A stretch of 64,000 bases of DNA. Source: Cytobacillus oceanisediminis (GTDB taxonomy: Bacteria; Bacillota; Bacilli; Bacillales; Cytobacillaceae). The notes under the pieces were generated by a model. It had not been told where the DNA came from. It made no database searches and worked only from the letters and a program-made list of their open reading frames with translations. The position numbers and the translations under genes were made by a program. Shown one piece after another: positions 25,410 through 33,511 of the stretch. Positions within the stretch are counted from its first letter, which is position 1. Every line of letters begins with the position of its first letter. The stretch covers positions 1 through 64,000 of the forward strand of contig NZ_VLKI01000010.1 in NCBI RefSeq assembly GCF_007830235.1, written 5' to 3'.

Positions 25410-26741
25410 TTAGAAACTATTTCTAGAGATAGATTTACCTATTAAATTTCTTGTTGAAACTTTAGTATGCTGGCTTTCCTTTAGCAAATCCTCTGCAAAC
25501 CGGTAAGTGATTCCAAGGATAATCCAATAATATGGAGCAACAGTGATAACACTAATATTGAAAAAGGCCTGTACAAGATAGCCGATAATAGACGCAATGA
25601 AACATAACAGGATGATAAACTCAGTACCCTCGGCAACATGCAAAGCCCGGAAAGCCTTATACAGAATAGTAAAAATAAGAGCCAGGTATGCGAATAATGC
25701 GGGTACACCCATTGTAATGGCCATATGCAAATACTCATTATGCGCTTTATCGACAATGATATTTGTTGTATGAAAGTATTGTTCATATTCTTCTTCATTG
25801 TACGGAAAGACTTCCCCTAACGTATCTGGGCCAGACCCCAGCCAAAAATACTCGAATACAAGAGGAAAAGATTTTTTCCATATATACATCCTGCTTGAAC
25901 CAGCATGCATATTCTCTTCTAAAATTGCCTCATTTGCATCCTTTACAATGGATGTAAAACGGTTAGATATTGAACTGGACTCTGTGAAATTCACGGCTAA
26001 AAATAAAACAACAAAGCTGATGCTTGCTATAAAAAACTTCTTAAAATACATCCGATTTTGAAGCAAAATAAAGACTCCAATGAATACGAGCAATACCAAA
26101 ACGCCCAGCCAGGCGCTTCTTGTTTGGGAGTAAAGCAGTGCAGCAAAATGAGTATTTAAAATAAATAAGAAAATCGGACTCTTTTTCTTATCGGATATAA
26201 AATAAACCAATAACGAGATAGCCAGTACCAGGACTAGATACGAGCCAAAAAAATTTGGGTTGTCAAAGAACCCATAGCTTCTGGTTTGATTAACCCTTGA
26301 ATAGTACCTTGGAAAAAAGTCCAATTTGAAATGCTGCAAGATGCCATACATTGAAACCAAAAAGGATATGTAAACAAAATAATATAATTGATCTGTGAAC
26401 TTATCCATTTTGATAAACATATACGAAAAAGTGAACAATGTTAAATAGCAAAACCATGCTACCAGGCCTTCATACCTGTTTTCTCTTCCGTAAAAAGACA
26501 AGAAGTGATCTACCGAGAAAATCGTAGAGATGATTAATAATACTATAAAAATATATATTAGTTTATTTAAGGTGAATATGTCTTTAAGATTCTGTTTGTT
26601 TTTTAGCAGAAAGGCTATTAATAAAATTAGTGCTGAGTACATCAAAAATTGGTTCTTAAGAAAAGTATCCGTGAAAAGAAATTCATTTGGGAAATAGATT
26701 AATTGATAAACCAGGATAAATATAAATAAAAGTTTTTTCAT
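25410..26741 (-). CDS. O-antigen ligase (Wzy_C) family membrane protein in the pilus operon
   Basis: 443 residues with about 11-12 membrane segments. The large extracytoplasmic loop (about 285-345) has the Wzy_C hallmarks GSGPDTLGEVFP and DKAHNEYLHMAITMGVPA. The family contains O-antigen ligases, Wzy polymerases and pilin O-oligosaccharyltransferases. Because it lies 51 bases after the major pilin gene and before the prepilin peptidase gene, transfer of a glycan to pilin is the most attractive guess, but a role in wall or capsule polymer ligation is not excluded. No glycosyltransferase genes are beside it. Confidence 0.75.
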   Translation of the reverse strand: MKKLLFIFILVYQLIYFPNEFLFTDTFLKNQFLMYSALILLIAFLLKNKQNLKDIFTLNKLIYIFIVLLIISTIFSVDHFLSFYGRENRYEGLVAWFCYLTLFTFSYMFIKMDKFTDQLYYFVYISFLVSMYGILQHFKLDFFPRYYSRVNQTRSYGFFDNPNFFGSYLVLVLAISLLVYFISDKKKSPIFLFILNTHFAALLYSQTRSAWLGVLVLLVFIGVFILLQNRMYFKKFFIASISFVVLFLAVNFTESSSISNRFTSIVKDANEAILEENMHAGSSRMYIWKKSFPLVFEYFWLGSGPDTLGEVFPYNEEEYEQYFHTTNIIVDKAHNEYLHMAITMGVPALFAYLALIFTILYKAFRALHVAEGTEFIILLCFIASIIGYLVQAFFNISVITVAPYYWIILGITYRFAEDLLKESQHTKVSTRNLIGKSISRNSF

Positions 26742-26792
26742 GAATATAATAAAAGGGAGTAGAATTATACTCCCCTTCCTGTCTTTGGATTT

Positions 26793-27251
26793 TTATTCTG
26801 ATACTAAATCTCTACCTGCCTTTGCTAAACTTTGTGCAGTTTCTCCATTTATAACAGTATTACCCGAATCAACTAATGTAACTTTATATAAGAAACCTCC
26901 TGTAGCTGTTGTATCTATTACCACTTTACTAGTAGTTGAGTCATAAGCAACATTAGTTTTAGGACTTACCGGAATTTCCTCAATAAAACCTGCAGTGTGA
27001 AGTTCTCCTAAAGTCATAGTGTTATCGGTACCTGTACTAATCGGATCCTTCGAAGCCACAGCAAGCTTAGCAGCTCCTAAAATCTGCTGAGCATTCGAAA
27101 CATGCGCATCCTTCTTACTATTTTCCATAATTTTCCCAATACTCGGCACCGCAATCGCCGCAATAATCCCCAAAATCACAATAACTGCCAACAATTCAAC
27201 AAGCGTTAATCCTTTTTGATTTTTAAAATAGTTCCTAATCCTTTTAAACAT
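26793..27251 (-). CDS. pilA: Major type IV pilin (prepilin)
   Basis: About 152 residues. Leader MFKRIRNYFKNQKG is cut before L-T-L-V-E (class III signal QKG|LTLVELLAVIVILG), glutamate at +5 present; the hydrophobic helix IVILGIIAAIAVPSIGKI follows, then a C-terminal globular part (about 110 residues) without a visible disulfide pair. Two adjacent ATGs (27254, 27251) follow GGGGGAG; the second has the better spacing. It lies 301 bases after pilC behind a structured gap, which would allow separate expression of the abundant subunit. Confidence 0.88.
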   Translation of the reverse strand: MFKRIRNYFKNQKGLTLVELLAVIVILGIIAAIAVPSIGKIMENSKKDAHVSNAQQILGAAKLAVASKDPISTGTDNTMTLGELHTAGFIEEIPVSPKTNVAYDSTTSKVVIDTTATGGFLYKVTLVDSGNTVINGETAQSLAKAGRDLVSE

Positions 27252-27335
27252 CATTTTCTCCCCCACTATTTTCTAAATGTAAAACGCGCCTTATGTAAGT
27301 CTATTAACCTAGGATGATAGCTTTATTGATTTCTA

Positions 27336-27474
27336 AGTGAAATAAAAAACCAATTTTCAGACTGTATAAGAACAAATTCCCATATCAATCCTGAAAATTG
27401 GCGGGTTGCACTACTTGCTCACGTTCGTTCAAGTGCCCAAATAAGAACAAACGGTCATTGCTTCCAATTTCACT
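27336..27474. repeat. Nested inverted repeats upstream of the pilin gene
   Basis: The 301-base gap between pilC and the pilin gene holds an 11-bp perfect inverted repeat CCAATTTTCAG (27350-27360) / CTGAAAATTGG (27391-27401), an 8-bp pair AGTGAAAT (27336-27343) / ATTTCACT (27467-27474) around it, and a smaller ACTTG...CAAGT hairpin (27413-27434). None is followed by a good T-run. It could be a small mobile-element relic or an mRNA stability structure for the pilin transcript. The rest of the gap is AT-rich with nothing recognised. Confidence 0.6.
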
Positions 27475-27552
27475 ATAAAAATCCAACTTATAAAATCATT
27501 ATATGATGCTTAAGTACTAAAATCAATTATGTAAATGTGAAGATTTATATAT

Positions 27553-28764
27553 TTATTGCTGAATATTTTCAAAGATCGTAAACATTGGGACTGCAATGGC
27601 AGCCACAATTCCTCCTACTACAAAAGCAAGGAGGACAATCATCATCGGCTCGATTAGGGATTTTATTTGGTCGGTAGCGTTGTCCACTTCCATTTCATAA
27701 AAATCTGCCACTTTGTCGAGCATCTGGTCGAGTGTCCCTGATTTCTCCCCTACTAGTATCATATGTGAAACCATAGGCGGAAATGCCCAATGCTTTTCCA
27801 TCGGGATCGAAATGGACTGCCCTTTTTCAATTGAAATTCTTGCTTCTTTTATCACATGTGCAAGCACTTCATTTCCCATGATTCTTTCAACAATGGTTAA
27901 GGATTGTAAGATTGGAACCGAACTTGCAAACAGTGAACTCAGGGTCCTGGTCATTTTTGCAATCTCAGCTTTTTGCAGAAGCTTGCCAAATATCGGAAGC
28001 TTAAGAAGGACAAAATCAAAATAATATTTTGTTCTTCGATTGGATTGCAAATAGCGGACTGAAAGGATCAAGGATACAGCAGCTGCGAATAAAAGCCACC
28101 AATAATCACTCAAAACATTTCCCATTGTCAGTACCATCATAGTGATAAGAGGCAGCTTTCCATCAAAAGAAACAAACATGTCGGCGAATGCCGGAACAAC
28201 CGTTGATAATAAGAAGATCACGATTACAATGGAGATAAGCCCTACTGTTAAAGGATACGCCATGGCTGATTTAACTTTTTGGCGGGTATTATGCTGCTTT
28301 TCATAATAAACAGCAAGCCTTTCCAATATCTCATCCATATTTCCTCCAGCTTCGCCTGCTCTCATCATATTGATAAAAAGGGGCGGAAAGATTTTACGGT
28401 GGCTTTCCGCTGCTTCCGAAAAAGGTTTCCCTCCTTCAAGCCCTTCAGCTACATCTTTTAACGCTTTTTCCAGCAATTTGCTTGATGTTTGCCTTGATAA
28501 TAAATGAGTGGCTTCAGCTAAAGTGATTCCTGCTTTGAGAAGCGTTGAAAATTGCCGGATATAGACGACAAGGTCTTTATGTTTTACCTTGCTTGGCCCT
28601 AGCTTAATTTCCCTATGCAAGAAGCCTTTTAGTTCTTCTATGGACGTGACCGCTATTTCTTGTTCCTTTAGTTTCCCAACAGCCTCTCTTCTATTTTCCG
28701 CTGTCAGTTTTCCATCTTTTCGCCTGCCTTTTTTATCTCTGCCGGTATAGCGGAAAACTGGCAT
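27553..28764 (-). CDS. pilC: Type IV pilus platform protein PilC (GspF family)
   Basis: Membrane platform around which the pilus is assembled, driven by PilB and PilT. 403 residues with the two GspF repeats (about 70-195 and 270-395), each with a cytoplasmic helical bundle (FSTLLKAGITLAEATHLL; LSSLFASSVPILQSLTIVE) and membrane segments (LTVGLISIVIVIFLLSTVVPAF, MIVLLAFVVGGIVAAIAVPMF). MRAGEAGGNMDEIL and LVGEKSGTLDQML are the two copies of the conserved xGExSGxL motif. The ATG overlaps the pilT stop codon (TAATG). Confidence 0.94.
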   Translation of the reverse strand: MPVFRYTGRDKKGRRKDGKLTAENRREAVGKLKEQEIAVTSIEELKGFLHREIKLGPSKVKHKDLVVYIRQFSTLLKAGITLAEATHLLSRQTSSKLLEKALKDVAEGLEGGKPFSEAAESHRKIFPPLFINMMRAGEAGGNMDEILERLAVYYEKQHNTRQKVKSAMAYPLTVGLISIVIVIFLLSTVVPAFADMFVSFDGKLPLITMMVLTMGNVLSDYWWLLFAAAVSLILSVRYLQSNRRTKYYFDFVLLKLPIFGKLLQKAEIAKMTRTLSSLFASSVPILQSLTIVERIMGNEVLAHVIKEARISIEKGQSISIPMEKHWAFPPMVSHMILVGEKSGTLDQMLDKVADFYEMEVDNATDQIKSLIEPMMIVLLAFVVGGIVAAIAVPMFTIFENIQQ

Positions 28765-29804
28765 TAAAACTCACTCTCCTGCAAATATTGTCCTGCAGTG
28801 GTTTTATCGATTTTCCCTTTTTCCAAAAGAGGTTTGATAGCCATTTCGAGCGTTTCCATTCCAGCAGATTTGCTTGTTTGCATAACACTGTGAATTTGAT
28901 GAATTTTTTCATTCCGGATCAAATTGCGTATGGCAGCGTTATTAATCATTATTTCCAAGGCAGCTACCCTTCCGTCCTTTGAGATCGTAGGGAAAAGACG
29001 CTGTGAAATAATTGATGCAAGAACGGAGGCAAGCTGGATCCTTACTTGCGACTGCTGACCAGGCGGAAAAACGTCAATGATTCGGTCAATTGTAGACGGC
29101 GCATCCGTTGTATGAAGCGTACCGAGCACCAAATGACCTGTCTCTGCAGCTGTTATCGCCGTTGAAATGGTTTCCAGATCCCGCATTTCCCCTACGAGGA
29201 TGATATCAGGATCCTGCCTTAAACAGGCTCTTAGGCCTTTGGCGAAGCTTTTTGTATCAAACCCTACTTCCCTCTGATCAATAATGCTTGTCCCATGGCT
29301 GTGGAGATATTCAATCGGGTCTTCAAGGGTAACAATATGCCTTTTCATATTTTTGTTCATATAGTCAATCATCGCTGCCAATGTCGTTGATTTCCCGCTT
29401 CCGGTTGGCCCTGTCACCAGAACAAGCCCCTGGGGTTTTCCTGCTATTTCCTTTAGGACATTTGGTAGTCCAAGCTCCTCCAGCGTCGGGATTTTAGTTG
29501 GGACAACGCGTATCGCCAAACTAACCGACGAGCGCTGATGGTAGGCATTAATCCGGAAGCGTGAAACGCCTGGAATTCCATATGAAAAATCAAGTTCACC
29601 GTTTTCCTTAAAGGTCTCCCATAGTGTGTCAGGAATAATGGCTTTTGCCATTTCTTCCGTATCCCGTGGTTTAATTATTTCCTTCCCGTATTGCTTTAAA
29701 TCTCCATGCAGACGCATAATCGGAGGAACGCCTACAGTTAAATGAATATCTGAGGTGCCTAATTCATAGGCTGCTGTCAATATATAGTCTAATCGCTCTT
29801 TCAT
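28764..29804 (-). CDS. pilT: Pilus retraction ATPase PilT
   Basis: Hexameric ATPase that depolymerises the pilus and gives twitching. 346 residues. Walker A GPTGSGKSTTLAAM, Asp box VTLEDPIEYLH, Walker B DIILVGEMRD, His box TGHLVLGTLHTTDA and the retraction-specific motif AAIRNLIRNEKIHQI (AIRNLIRE class) identify PilT rather than PilB. ATG follows AGGAGG by six bases. A PilT gene indicates a dynamic pilus rather than only a competence pseudopilus. Confidence 0.95.
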   Translation of the reverse strand: MKERLDYILTAAYELGTSDIHLTVGVPPIMRLHGDLKQYGKEIIKPRDTEEMAKAIIPDTLWETFKENGELDFSYGIPGVSRFRINAYHQRSSVSLAIRVVPTKIPTLEELGLPNVLKEIAGKPQGLVLVTGPTGSGKSTTLAAMIDYMNKNMKRHIVTLEDPIEYLHSHGTSIIDQREVGFDTKSFAKGLRACLRQDPDIILVGEMRDLETISTAITAAETGHLVLGTLHTTDAPSTIDRIIDVFPPGQQSQVRIQLASVLASIISQRLFPTISKDGRVAALEIMINNAAIRNLIRNEKIHQIHSVMQTSKSAGMETLEMAIKPLLEKGKIDKTTAGQYLQESEF

Positions 29805-29814
29805 TTTTTTCCTC

Positions 29815-31461
29815 CTAATCCCTCAGTGCCACTCTCAGTACTTCTTCCACTGTGGTCATTCCACTTTTTGCCTTTAACAAGCCATCATCGATAAGAAAAA
29901 TCATGCCGCTTTTCATGGCATACTCTTTTATCTCACTTAATGGTTTGTTATTCGTCATTAAACTCCGGATCGTATCATCCATTTCGAGAACTTCATGAAT
30001 CGCCATCCGGCCGCGGTATCCTGTGTTTTGGCAATTTGGACAGCCTTTGCCCTTATATAGTTTATCGACTTTAATTCCTCTGTCTTTAAACAAATTTACT
30101 TCCATTTCTGAAGGGTCATAGGAAAATGCACATTCCTTGCAAATACTGCGGATTAATCGCTGGGCAACTATACCCGTCAGAGAGGATACCACCAAATAAG
30201 GCTCTATATCCATATCCAGCAAACGCGGTATGGTTGAAAGCGCACTGTTTGTATGCAAAGTGCTGAACAGCAAGTGTCCGGTTAGTGAAGCCCTAATCGC
30301 AGTATCAGCCGTCTCTTTATCACGGATTTCTCCAATCATAATAATATTCGGATCTTGCCTCAGGATCGACCGAAGCCCGCTTGAAAATGTAAGACCGATA
30401 GACTGGTTGACTTGAACTTGATTAATTCCGGAAATCTGGTATTCGACAGGATCTTCGACTGTAATGATGTTCACATTGTCTGTGTTTAAATGGTTCAATG
30501 CTGCATATAGAGTTGATGATTTTCCAGATCCGGTAGGACCGGTTATGAGCACCATTCCTGAAGGTTTTTCAATCATGGAAACAAATTTCTGCAGGTTCAC
30601 CCGATTAAAACCCAGATTTGAGAGTTTTAGCAGAATGCTGGACAAATCCAGAATACGCATGACCACCTTTTCTCCATATACGGTAGGAAGCAGTGAAATG
30701 CGAAGGTCAATTTTCACATGATTAATTTCAAGCTTTATTCTTCCATCCTGCGGCAAACGGGTTTCGGTCACATTTAAATTAGCCATGATCTTAATACGGG
30801 CAACCAGCAGGCTGAAAATATTTTTGGATAGCTCGCGCTCTGTACGAAGCAAACCATCTACCCGATAGCGGACAAGTATTTTTGTCTCTTGGGGATCAAT
30901 ATGAATATCACTTGCCTTCATTTGGACACCGGTTGATAGTATCTGGTTTACAAGCCTGATCGCCGGTGCCTGTTCGCTATCCAAGTCATCTCCATCTATT
31001 TCGGTTAGATCAAGGTCCTCAAATGTCTCATTTAAATTATAGTATTTATGTATAGCGGAAATAATCTCGTCTCGCTTTGCTATAACAGGTGTAATCTGCA
31101 GACCTGTTGATAAGCGCATATCGTCCAGCGCAAAATAATCCATTGGATCATTCATTGCGACAATAAGCTGCGTACCTTCCTTCTTAATGGGCATCAAATT
31201 ATTTCTTAGTGCAAAATCCTTGGATATTAAAGTAACCATCTTTGAATCGACAGGGTAGTTAAAGAGACTAATATGCGGAATGCCAAGCTGAAATTCCAAC
31301 ACCTCAATCAGCTGCTGTTCACTGATATATCCTCTTTCTAAAAGGGCATCTCCCAGCTTTTGGCCATCTTTTTTAGTTGTGAGCGTTTTCTGAAGCTGAT
31401 CCTCAGAGAGCATCCCTGATTCAACTAACAGGTCTCCTAATCGTTTCCGCTTATTTGTCAT
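29815..31461 (-). CDS. pilB: Pilus extension ATPase PilB with MshEN-type N-terminal domain
   Basis: ATPase that drives pilus extension. About 548 residues. The C-terminal GspE motor has Walker A GPTGSGKSSTLYAAL, VEDPVEYQI, Walker B DPNIIMIGEIRD, LFSTLHTNSA and the zinc cysteines CKEC and CPNCQNTG. Residues about 7-60 hold two tandem RLGxxL-x10-LxxxL motifs (RLGDLLVESG...; KLGDALLERG...) typical of MshEN domains that bind cyclic-di-GMP; the first motif ends in K instead of Q and the linker is one residue short. ATG 31461, seven bases after AAAAGGTG, is preferred to GTG 31470. Confidence 0.93.
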   Translation of the reverse strand: MTNKRKRLGDLLVESGMLSEDQLQKTLTTKKDGQKLGDALLERGYISEQQLIEVLEFQLGIPHISLFNYPVDSKMVTLISKDFALRNNLMPIKKEGTQLIVAMNDPMDYFALDDMRLSTGLQITPVIAKRDEIISAIHKYYNLNETFEDLDLTEIDGDDLDSEQAPAIRLVNQILSTGVQMKASDIHIDPQETKILVRYRVDGLLRTERELSKNIFSLLVARIKIMANLNVTETRLPQDGRIKLEINHVKIDLRISLLPTVYGEKVVMRILDLSSILLKLSNLGFNRVNLQKFVSMIEKPSGMVLITGPTGSGKSSTLYAALNHLNTDNVNIITVEDPVEYQISGINQVQVNQSIGLTFSSGLRSILRQDPNIIMIGEIRDKETADTAIRASLTGHLLFSTLHTNSALSTIPRLLDMDIEPYLVVSSLTGIVAQRLIRSICKECAFSYDPSEMEVNLFKDRGIKVDKLYKGKGCPNCQNTGYRGRMAIHEVLEMDDTIRSLMTNNKPLSEIKEYAMKSGMIFLIDDGLLKAKSGMTTVEEVLRVALRD

Positions 31462-31514
31462 TTTTTTCACCTTTTAAAGAAAATTATTTGTAAATCAGCA
31501 CTAAGCTAGATGTG

Positions 31515-32639
31515 TTAATTATAGGATGGATCCAATTCTATTTCCCCGCCTTCTCCAGGCTGTGGAGAAGTCCACTCTGGCGGAGCCGGAAAATCTCCAG
31601 TGAATGTTACTGCACCCAATGCCCAAATTCCAGCGCTAAGCCCGTCTGTATTTTTACAGCCCATTCCGGCAGGCAATATGTTAATATCCTCAATTTCAAT
31701 ATTAATTCCTTCACGAATATGGGCAGTGCCTTGTATGCACATTAATGCAGAATTTCCGCTGCCAACCAATTTCCCCGTATCATTTCCGTAAAAATAAGCA
31801 TCTCCAATCACGACTGTTGTCGAATTTGGCTTGCTGTCAATATCATTAAAATAAGCACTGCCATTTTGCACTTCAATGACACTATGGTTTGATAAAGTTG
31901 CTAAACCACTCACGTAAAAGTCTCCTGTAGCTATTAAAGTGGTTGCGTTATCCATAGTTAAAGGTCCTGCAGTATATAAATTATTTACAGTCACCTCAGA
32001 TTTGTCGCTTATTGTAATTGGGCCCGCAGAATAGACATCACAAGGTGTATCCGGGTCATCATCACAGTTGTTAGGGTCTGACTCCACTGGAGTAGGCGGC
32101 GTTGCGCCTGGAAGGCCGATTCCCCTTTCAGATGTCCAACTGAAGTCCTTTTCTTCCTCCTGATAAGGCTGGGTCTCTTCAATCTCTCCGTTACCACTGG
32201 TAAGCCTGTATGTTAGGCGAATTACGCCATTTCCGTTTGCATCCTGGGTCACTATAAACTGATAGGAAACTTTAAAAAAGGTATCCGGACGATTATTCAT
32301 ATTTACTCTGAATTCAAAAAAATTATTAAGCCCACTATTCACTGGAATGCCCATTTCAGCTAGATTATAATTTAAGCGCCCTTCCAAACTGTTTCTAGCT
32401 TCTTGGATTGTATCGCCAGTAAGCGGCTGTGCAATTGTCAGTTTTAACGTTTCATTGAAAAATTCCAAACCCATTTCAGCTAAGTGGGTTGTCTGAACAT
32501 CATTGTGGCTTTTGGCTATTTGTCCTGCTGAATTGACATTCGCTCTTATCAGAGCAGTAGTAAAAATAAAAATCAAAGAAATAGCAAGCAGTATATATAT
32601 AAGGGTGTATCCTTTTTCATTACAGTATTTCCGATGCAT
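31515..32639 (-). CDS. Large prepilin-like protein with repetitive C-terminal region (PilX-like)
   Basis: 374 residues. N-terminus NEKG-YTLIYILLAISLIFIFTTALI resembles a class III leader followed by the pilin helix, but position +5 is Y, not the usual E. After a pilin-like part, residues about 205-310 show short repeats of an (I/L)-x-(I/L)-S-x-x-S/A-x-V/I type (ITISDKSEVTVNNLYTAG, LTMDNATTLIATGDFYVSG, ATLSNHSVIEVQNGSAYF) that suggest a stacked beta structure. Cysteine residues are present (CDDDPDTPC, CIQG, GCKN). Likely a minor tip component or adhesin; function unproven. Follows the two minor pilin genes closely. Confidence 0.65.
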   Translation of the reverse strand: MHRKYCNEKGYTLIYILLAISLIFIFTTALIRANVNSAGQIAKSHNDVQTTHLAEMGLEFFNETLKLTIAQPLTGDTIQEARNSLEGRLNYNLAEMGIPVNSGLNNFFEFRVNMNNRPDTFFKVSYQFIVTQDANGNGVIRLTYRLTSGNGEIEETQPYQEEEKDFSWTSERGIGLPGATPPTPVESDPNNCDDDPDTPCDVYSAGPITISDKSEVTVNNLYTAGPLTMDNATTLIATGDFYVSGLATLSNHSVIEVQNGSAYFNDIDSKPNSTTVVIGDAYFYGNDTGKLVGSGNSALMCIQGTAHIREGINIEIEDINILPAGMGCKNTDGLSAGIWALGAVTFTGDFPAPPEWTSPQPGEGGEIELDPSYN

Positions 32640-32652
32640 TCTGCCACCCCTA

Positions 32653-33063
32653 TTACCGTCTGTTTATAATCGTCTTTACTTCATAAGGATTCGTATCAAT
32701 GTCCGGGTCTGATATTGTTAAGGTGAGGTTTAAAAAGTCATTCGTTTTATTTATCGATATGGAATCTGGAATATGGTATAAGAAATTGGGGTTGCCGATT
32801 GTCCAAACACGCTGGCTAGTGGTCACTTGAATGAGCCCATCCACAATGCTAATTTCGTAATCAGGATTTTTATGGTGTACTTCAGTAAGCTCAGCAAGCA
32901 CCAAGTTTGCTTCCTGCCTTAAATTGGAATGGGTTAATGTCTTGTTATAATTTGTAACGCTTCCCAAAAACACAGAACTGACTAAGCTGAAAATGATTGC
33001 AGAGATCACAATGGCACCCAGTAATTCGATCAGTGTCATACCCTGCTCCGATTTAATCCCCAT
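32653..33063 (-). CDS. Minor type IV pilin (prepilin-like)
   Basis: About 136 residues. Leader MGIKSEQG, cut before M-T-L-I-E (glutamate at +5), then the hydrophobic helix LLGAIVISAIIFSLVSSVFLG, and a small C-terminal domain. ATG 33063 lies eight bases after GGAAGGTGG and two bases after the previous stop codon. Presumably part of the priming complex with the neighbouring minor pilins. Confidence 0.82.
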   Translation of the reverse strand: MGIKSEQGMTLIELLGAIVISAIIFSLVSSVFLGSVTNYNKTLTHSNLRQEANLVLAELTEVHHKNPDYEISIVDGLIQVTTSQRVWTIGNPNFLYHIPDSISINKTNDFLNLTLTISDPDIDTNPYEVKTIINRR

Positions 33064-33064
33064 T

Positions 33065-33472
33065 TTATGGACCACCTTCCTTATAGCCAAAGGTCCTGGC
33101 CAGAAGGCTGCTATCTGTTTTAACGGACGAGGAATATACACTTATTTCTTTAAAATATAATCTGAAAGGCGGAATTCCGCCATCACTTAAATCATGAAGT
33201 TCCGGTGGTGTAACATCCTCAATAGAAACATAATACGTACTATTGCCTCTTTCAGCTGTGAATTCAGTGTCATATGTAAACCCTAGCTGTAAATTCGCAT
33301 GAACCTCTCTTGCAATATTCATTGCCTCAATCTTTTTTTCGTTTTTACTGGAAAACAGCATGGATTGAGAATAAATTCCAAAAAACACAAGCAGGATCAA
33401 GCTTATAAGTCCGATTGACGCCAACACTTCAATTAAGGTAAACCCCATTTGTCCATTACGAATCCTCTTCAT
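33065..33472 (-). CDS. Minor type IV pilin (prepilin-like)
   Basis: 135 residues. Leader MKRIRNGQMG, cut before F-T-L-I-E, then the helix VLASIGLISLILLVFFGIYSQSM; the remainder is a short mixed domain with no cysteines. AGGTGAG five bases before the ATG. First of the three prepilin-like genes that precede pilB, resembling the minor-pilin cassettes (PilV/PilW-like) of other pilus operons. Confidence 0.82.
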   Translation of the reverse strand: MKRIRNGQMGFTLIEVLASIGLISLILLVFFGIYSQSMLFSSKNEKKIEAMNIAREVHANLQLGFTYDTEFTAERGNSTYYVSIEDVTPPELHDLSDGGIPPFRLYFKEISVYSSSVKTDSSLLARTFGYKEGGP

Positions 33473-33511
33473 GTATTCTCACCTAATATATTTGTCTGCT
33501 TTTCATAGACT

